Shown: one piece after another, positions 8,429-11,037 of the stretch | How positions within the stretch are numbered: the stretch's first letter is position 1 | Layout: the number at the start of each line of letters is the position of its first letter | DNA from: Candidatus Zixiibacteriota bacterium | Lineage (GTDB): Bacteria > Zixibacteria > MSB-5A5 > GN15 > FEB-12 | Direction of reading: 5' to 3' | Assembly (NCBI GenBank): GCA_018816665.1 | Contig: JAHIVM010000213.1 | Location: 1-11,037 of the forward strand | Length of the DNA stretch: 11,037 nt | Translations under genes and position numbers: made by a program | The notes under the pieces: model-generated | Database searches by the model: none | What the model was told of the DNA's origin: nothing | The model's input: only the letters and a program-made list of their open reading frames with translations

Positions 8429-8434
8429 GGCGTC

Positions 8435-8461
8435 AATATAATGACTGACCGGCCCTGTCAA
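8435..8461 (-). promoter_or_regulatory. Near-consensus promoter of the kinase/regulator operon
   Basis: On the minus strand, TTGACA (plus-strand 8456-8461) is a perfect -35 and TATATT (8435-8440) a five-of-six -10. The spacer is 15 bases, shorter than the optimal 17. The -10 ends only six bases before the kinase ATG, placing the expected transcription start at or next to the A of the ATG. The -35 begins seven bases from the edge of the TTAACA array, fitting control by a DNA-binding regulator. Confidence 0.5.
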
Positions 8462-8468
8462 ATAGCTT

Positions 8469-8504
8469 TTAACACTTCTTAACATTCGCTAACACTGATT
8501 AACT
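8469..8504 (+). repeat. Four-copy TTAACA direct-repeat operator, 10-bp period
   Basis: Hexamers TTAACA (8469-8474), TTAACA (8479-8484), CTAACA (8489-8494) and TTAACT (8499-8504) occur exactly one helical turn apart, with variable four-base spacers. Direct TTAACA-like hexamers at 10-11-bp spacing are typical of binding sites for OmpR/PhoB-family regulators, for example Bacillus PhoP boxes. The array lies between the divergent kinase and PDZ promoters, so the neighbouring response regulator is the natural candidate ligand. The repeat is seen directly; the binding is inferred. Confidence 0.75.
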
Positions 8505-8532
8505 GGGCATCTGGGCAGGTCACTCGTATCCT
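8504..8532 (+). promoter_or_regulatory. Candidate activated promoter of the PDZ/NEW3/ABC operon
   Basis: TGGGCA (8504-8509, four of six to the -35 consensus) and TATCCT (8527-8532, four of six to the -10) are separated by 17 bases. The fourth TTAACA box abuts and shares one base with the -35. A poor -35 with regulator boxes directly upstream is the arrangement expected for activation by an OmpR-family protein. The match alone is weak. Confidence 0.4.
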
Positions 8533-8576
8533 CACAACAGGACAATCAACCAACGGAACCGGAGGAGGATACTCTC

Positions 8577-9380
8577 ATGAGAAGTAAACACGCCATAGCT
8601 GTCGGCACGGCCTCAATTGTCGTGTCGCTACTGGTCATGTTGCTGGGTAGTTCGGCATTTGCACAGGGGATGACCTACAAGACCATCGATGCGGGATCCG
8701 CCTTTATTATTCCCGGTCTTGGGGCGATTGTCGTCCTGGATGATGGCAAACTCAAGGTCGACTTCATACCGCCGGCAAATAGTCGCCCGGAGGGCCTGAC
8801 CGGGGTTGATCTGGAGGAGGGAGACGTACTCCTCATGTGCAACGGCAAGCGGCTGAAGGCAATTGAGGATCTCGAGGAACTCTACGACGCACTTGAAGTA
8901 GGAACTGAAGTGAAATTCGGGGTCCGTCGCAAAGGACAGATGCTGCTGACAAAATTCAATAAGCCTGACCCGGCAGATGCGCCGGCCGGCGGCATGCAGA
9001 TCATGACCATGACCGCCACGGCCGATGACGGTGCGGCTCCCGGTGCTGCCACGTTGACTATCGACGGAGGCGGCGACGACATGGTGGTGATGTCCGACGC
9101 CGGGCTGATTGTCAGAGAGGGCGATGCCGGTCTCACCGTACTCATGGTACTGCCAAATGCCGGGCAGTCGTTGACCGGAGCCAAAGTGGCCGGGCAGGAA
9201 GTGGTAACCGCAATCCAGGGCAAAACCGTCAAAACCGCGACAGAATTGCAGGATGTCTACGACACCATCGAAAGCGGCGATAACGTGACTCTCACGTTGG
9301 TGCAAGATGGTACGGAGCTTGAGGTCTCGTTCACCCGCAATACGGATACTCCGGGCACGAAGCTCAGAAAGAGCAAGTGA
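8577..9380 (+). CDS. Exported tandem-PDZ protein
   Basis: A 267-residue envelope protein. The Sec signal peptide occupies 1-29 (hydrophobic core 9-24, likely cleavage after SAFA). Two PDZ-like modules follow. The first (about 43-127) has IIPGLGAIVV, LEEGDVLLMCNGKRLKAIED and a closing VRRKGQ strand; the second (about 175-254) has AGLIVR, VAGQEVVTAIQGKTVKTATE and VTLTLVQDG. The 'x-G-D/E-V-hhh-h-x-G-K' turn in both is the usual PDZ signature. A Met/Thr/Ala- and Gly/Asp-rich linker (about 138-170) joins them. No protease domain is present, so it is a scaffold or peptide-binding protein rather than a DegP-like enzyme. A strong GGAGGAGG ribosome site (8561-8568) precedes the ATG by eight bases. It heads the operon with the NEW3-domain and ABC genes, and the upstream TTAACA array suggests control by the divergent two-component system. 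Confidence 0.82.
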   Translation: MRSKHAIAVGTASIVVSLLVMLLGSSAFAQGMTYKTIDAGSAFIIPGLGAIVVLDDGKLKVDFIPPANSRPEGLTGVDLEEGDVLLMCNGKRLKAIEDLEELYDALEVGTEVKFGVRRKGQMLLTKFNKPDPADAPAGGMQIMTMTATADDGAAPGAATLTIDGGGDDMVVMSDAGLIVREGDAGLTVLMVLPNAGQSLTGAKVAGQEVVTAIQGKTVKTATELQDVYDTIESGDNVTLTLVQDGTELEVSFTRNTDTPGTKLRKSK

Positions 9381-9387
9381 TACGACT

Positions 9388-10890
9388 ATGACAAGATTTC
9401 GCGCTTTTGTGATCCTGCTTTTTGCCCTGCTGGTGTTCGATATCGCAGCGGTCTCGGCCCAGACGTACAATCCGTTCAACCAGCGAGATGATCAGTACAG
9501 GCTGCTTGGGCTCAAGCGAGCCCGCGAGGCCTACGAGTCGGCCCAGGCTGAGTACGATCGCCAGAAGGTGCTGTTCGACAAAGGTCATATCACCAGGAAC
9601 GACCTTGAACGGTCGCGCACCGTGTTTACCGATGCCGAGGTGAATTATCAGCAGTCCCTCCTGGCTGTGCTTTTTGAAGAACAGTACATCTCCATATCTG
9701 AGGCCGTCAAGTACCAGGCCGGGGACGGTCGCAAACATGTCCGGCTGAAGCTGGTCAACACTTCCGGGGGCACCGCCGAGTTTCGAAAGTTGCTGAACAT
9801 CGATGAAGATCTGTTCCGGGCTTTGCAGCCGGACATCATCTCAAACGTGTATGTTTCTTTGCTCAACTCGGATAACGCGATCATCAGCCAGCCCTACGAA
9901 CAGAAACTCAATGCTCTGAGATATGGCGAGCCGGCCGTGATTGACTTTGCCCTGTTGCAGGATTTGGATGCGGTCAACGTCTTCCTGGTTTACGGCAATG
10001 GCAGTCAGCGGAACATGAAGATCTTTCTGCAGAAGGACGCCAGCGTCAACCAGGTGGCCGTGCAGTCCGAGCAGTTTTCACAGGAAGTTGAACTGGGCAC
10101 GTCGTCATCGTACGACCTGACTCTTGAGCTGTACTCCGGAGAAAGCAATACCTTCAGCCTGGAGGTAGTCAATCTGCCTCGCGAGATTGGACGGTACTTC
10201 GCGGGAGAGGCTGATCGTGTTCGCCTCAGCCAGCTCAAGTTCACTGAAAGCACCAACACCAAGCGGGCCTCGTTGAAAGTCAATCTACCGGACCGACCGT
10301 CGGACAACGTGATCATCGATGCACCAATTCCGTTCTATGTGCTGGTGCTGCCACGGGAACGTCTGCGCGAACTCGGCGACATCCAGGATAAGGCGTTCAC
10401 CGAGGACGAGATTCGGGCGCTCGATGTGGGGTATGTACGTCTTGAGTTGCTGCCGCGCGGAGCGGGTGAGCTGCTTGTGCGGGCACCCCAGTTGTATGCG
10501 TCTATTGCGTCCGATGACTCGGCAGTTGTTTCGTTTGAAGTTCTGAATGAGGGCAGCCACCGCCTTGACAACATTGAAATCAAGGCCGACCTGCCGCTAA
10601 GCTGGACCAAAAACATAGAACCGTCGTCAATAGCCAGCCTCGATATAGGTGAGGACGCCCGCGTGCGGATGCAGTTCACGCCCCCGGCTGACGTGGCCCC
10701 CGGACGTTACGAAGTACGCGTGCGGACGACCGCCATGTCCAACAATCGCCCCGTGTCCAGCGAGGATAAAACAGTGACTATCGAAGTTCGCTCAGAAACC
10801 AATGTCATGGGTACGACCGCTATTGTGCTGGCTGTCCTGACGCTGGTGGGCGGCATTGTCGTGTACGGTGTGAGGCTGTCGCGACGTTAA
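9388..10890 (+). CDS. Membrane-anchored coiled-coil/NEW3-domain protein, ABC-transporter partner
   Basis: A 500-residue protein with a Sec signal (1-24, cleavage near VSAQ) and a C-terminal membrane helix (about 474-495) ending in a short basic tail. Residues about 40-95 form a charged amphipathic helix pair (EAYESAQAEYDRQKVLFDKG, then ITRNDLERSR) closely resembling the hairpin of HlyD/AcrA-type membrane fusion proteins. Residues about 110-360 are beta-rich and unassigned. Residues about 368-468 match an NPCBM-associated NEW3 beta-sandwich (VVSFEVLNEGSHRLDNIEI, then a PGRYEVRVR strand), a domain common in membrane proteins encoded beside ABC transporters. The body should be periplasmic. The ATG at 9388, seven bases after the PDZ stop, is chosen because it begins the signal peptide; the ribosome site is weak, suggesting coupling. 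The ABC ATPase follows after 29 bases. A role as an extracytoplasmic subunit is inferred. Confidence 0.78.
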   Translation: MTRFRAFVILLFALLVFDIAAVSAQTYNPFNQRDDQYRLLGLKRAREAYESAQAEYDRQKVLFDKGHITRNDLERSRTVFTDAEVNYQQSLLAVLFEEQYISISEAVKYQAGDGRKHVRLKLVNTSGGTAEFRKLLNIDEDLFRALQPDIISNVYVSLLNSDNAIISQPYEQKLNALRYGEPAVIDFALLQDLDAVNVFLVYGNGSQRNMKIFLQKDASVNQVAVQSEQFSQEVELGTSSSYDLTLELYSGESNTFSLEVVNLPREIGRYFAGEADRVRLSQLKFTESTNTKRASLKVNLPDRPSDNVIIDAPIPFYVLVLPRERLRELGDIQDKAFTEDEIRALDVGYVRLELLPRGAGELLVRAPQLYASIASDDSAVVSFEVLNEGSHRLDNIEIKADLPLSWTKNIEPSSIASLDIGEDARVRMQFTPPADVAPGRYEVRVRTTAMSNNRPVSSEDKTVTIEVRSETNVMGTTAIVLAVLTLVGGIVVYGVRLSRR

Positions 10891-10907
10891 CCCCGGATAT
10901 GAACGAA

Positions 10908-10913
10908 GTGAGG
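10908..10913 (+). promoter_or_regulatory. Ribosome binding site of the ABC ATPase gene
   Basis: GTGAGG lies six bases before a GTG at 10920 that is in frame with the ATPase. The later ATG at 10956 has no comparable site. This favours a GTG start and a 12-residue N-terminal extension. Confidence 0.55.
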
Positions 10914-10919
10914 TATTGA

Positions 10920-11037
10920 GTGCATACAACATTGAAAGGCAGCAGCCAGCCCCGGATGGAAGCGATCAATCTCTCCAAGAGATATGAAGACGGCGTCCTG
11001 GCTCTGAATCGCGTCTCGTTTGAGGTCCATGCCGGGC
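10920..11037 (+). CDS. ABC transporter ATP-binding protein (3'-truncated)
   Basis: Only the first 39 codons are in the window. Read from the GTG at 10920, residues 13-39 give MEAINLSKRYEDGVLALN and then VSFEVHAG, the standard opening of an ABC ATPase. The tyrosine of SKRY is the A-loop residue that stacks on adenine, and the Walker A motif would follow just beyond the edge. The subfamily cannot be fixed, although NEW3-associated ATPases usually belong to CcmA/GldA-like ABC-2 exporters. It is the third gene of the PDZ/NEW3 operon; a permease gene is expected further downstream. The alternative start at 10956 lacks a ribosome site. Confidence 0.85.
   Translation, partial: MHTTLKGSSQPRMEAINLSKRYEDGVLALNRVSFEVHAG

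Noticed and set aside
8503..8517. CTGGGCA direct repeat (8503-8509 and 8511-8517)
   Set aside because: Two seven-base copies in GC-rich DNA are easily produced by chance; it only matters because the first copy overlaps the proposed -35.
9307..9387. N-terminal extension of the NEW3 protein overlapping the PDZ gene
   Set aside because: The extension is arginine/serine-rich shadow sequence; the signal peptide begins at the ATG at 9388.
8628..9479. 283-codon open frame on the minus strand opposite the PDZ gene
   Set aside because: It mirrors the codon structure of the PDZ gene, has histidine/arginine-rich antisense composition, and shows no ribosome site or recognisable domain.

Overview
The window looks like chromosomal DNA of a Gram-negative bacterium of moderately high GC, probably from the FCB side of the tree (Bacteroidetes relatives and candidate phyla such as Zixibacteria). 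This placement is an inference. It rests on a RprX/RprY-like two-component pair with a large periplasmic sensor of the Bacteroidetes type, on Sec and Tat signal peptides, and on the NEW3/ABC gene combination. No rRNA, tRNA, CRISPR, insertion sequence or phage gene is visible, and coding density is very high.

Left half (1-6012): an envelope/redox neighbourhood. It opens with the C-terminal part of a membrane-fused spermidine-synthase-like protein (+). Four bases after its stop, a convergent two-gene operon ends: a Tat-exported DUF362 protein followed, with an ATGA overlap, by a multi-cluster polyferredoxin that looks like a NapH-NapG fusion. A 163-bp divergent intergenic region separates these from a second Tat-exported DUF362 protein (+), which is followed four bases later by a secreted DUF6599-like protein. 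These four genes plausibly form one functional unit handling electrons or an unknown redox cofactor at the membrane, but no reaction can be assigned from sequence.

Right half (6032-11037): a signalling/transport neighbourhood. An OmpR-family response regulator and its sensor histidine kinase are transcribed leftward. Divergent from them is a rightward operon: an exported tandem-PDZ protein, a membrane-anchored protein with a membrane-fusion-protein-like coiled coil plus a NEW3 beta-sandwich domain, and the start of an ABC transporter ATPase cut by the window edge.

The 148-bp region between the two halves of this locus carries the clearest regulatory signal. Four TTAACA-like boxes repeat with an exact 10-bp period, flanked on one side by a near-consensus promoter for the kinase operon and on the other by a weaker promoter for the PDZ/NEW3/ABC operon. 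The simplest reading is that the response regulator binds this array and controls both its own operon and the ABC system. The kinase promoter lies so close to the ATG that its mRNA may be leaderless.
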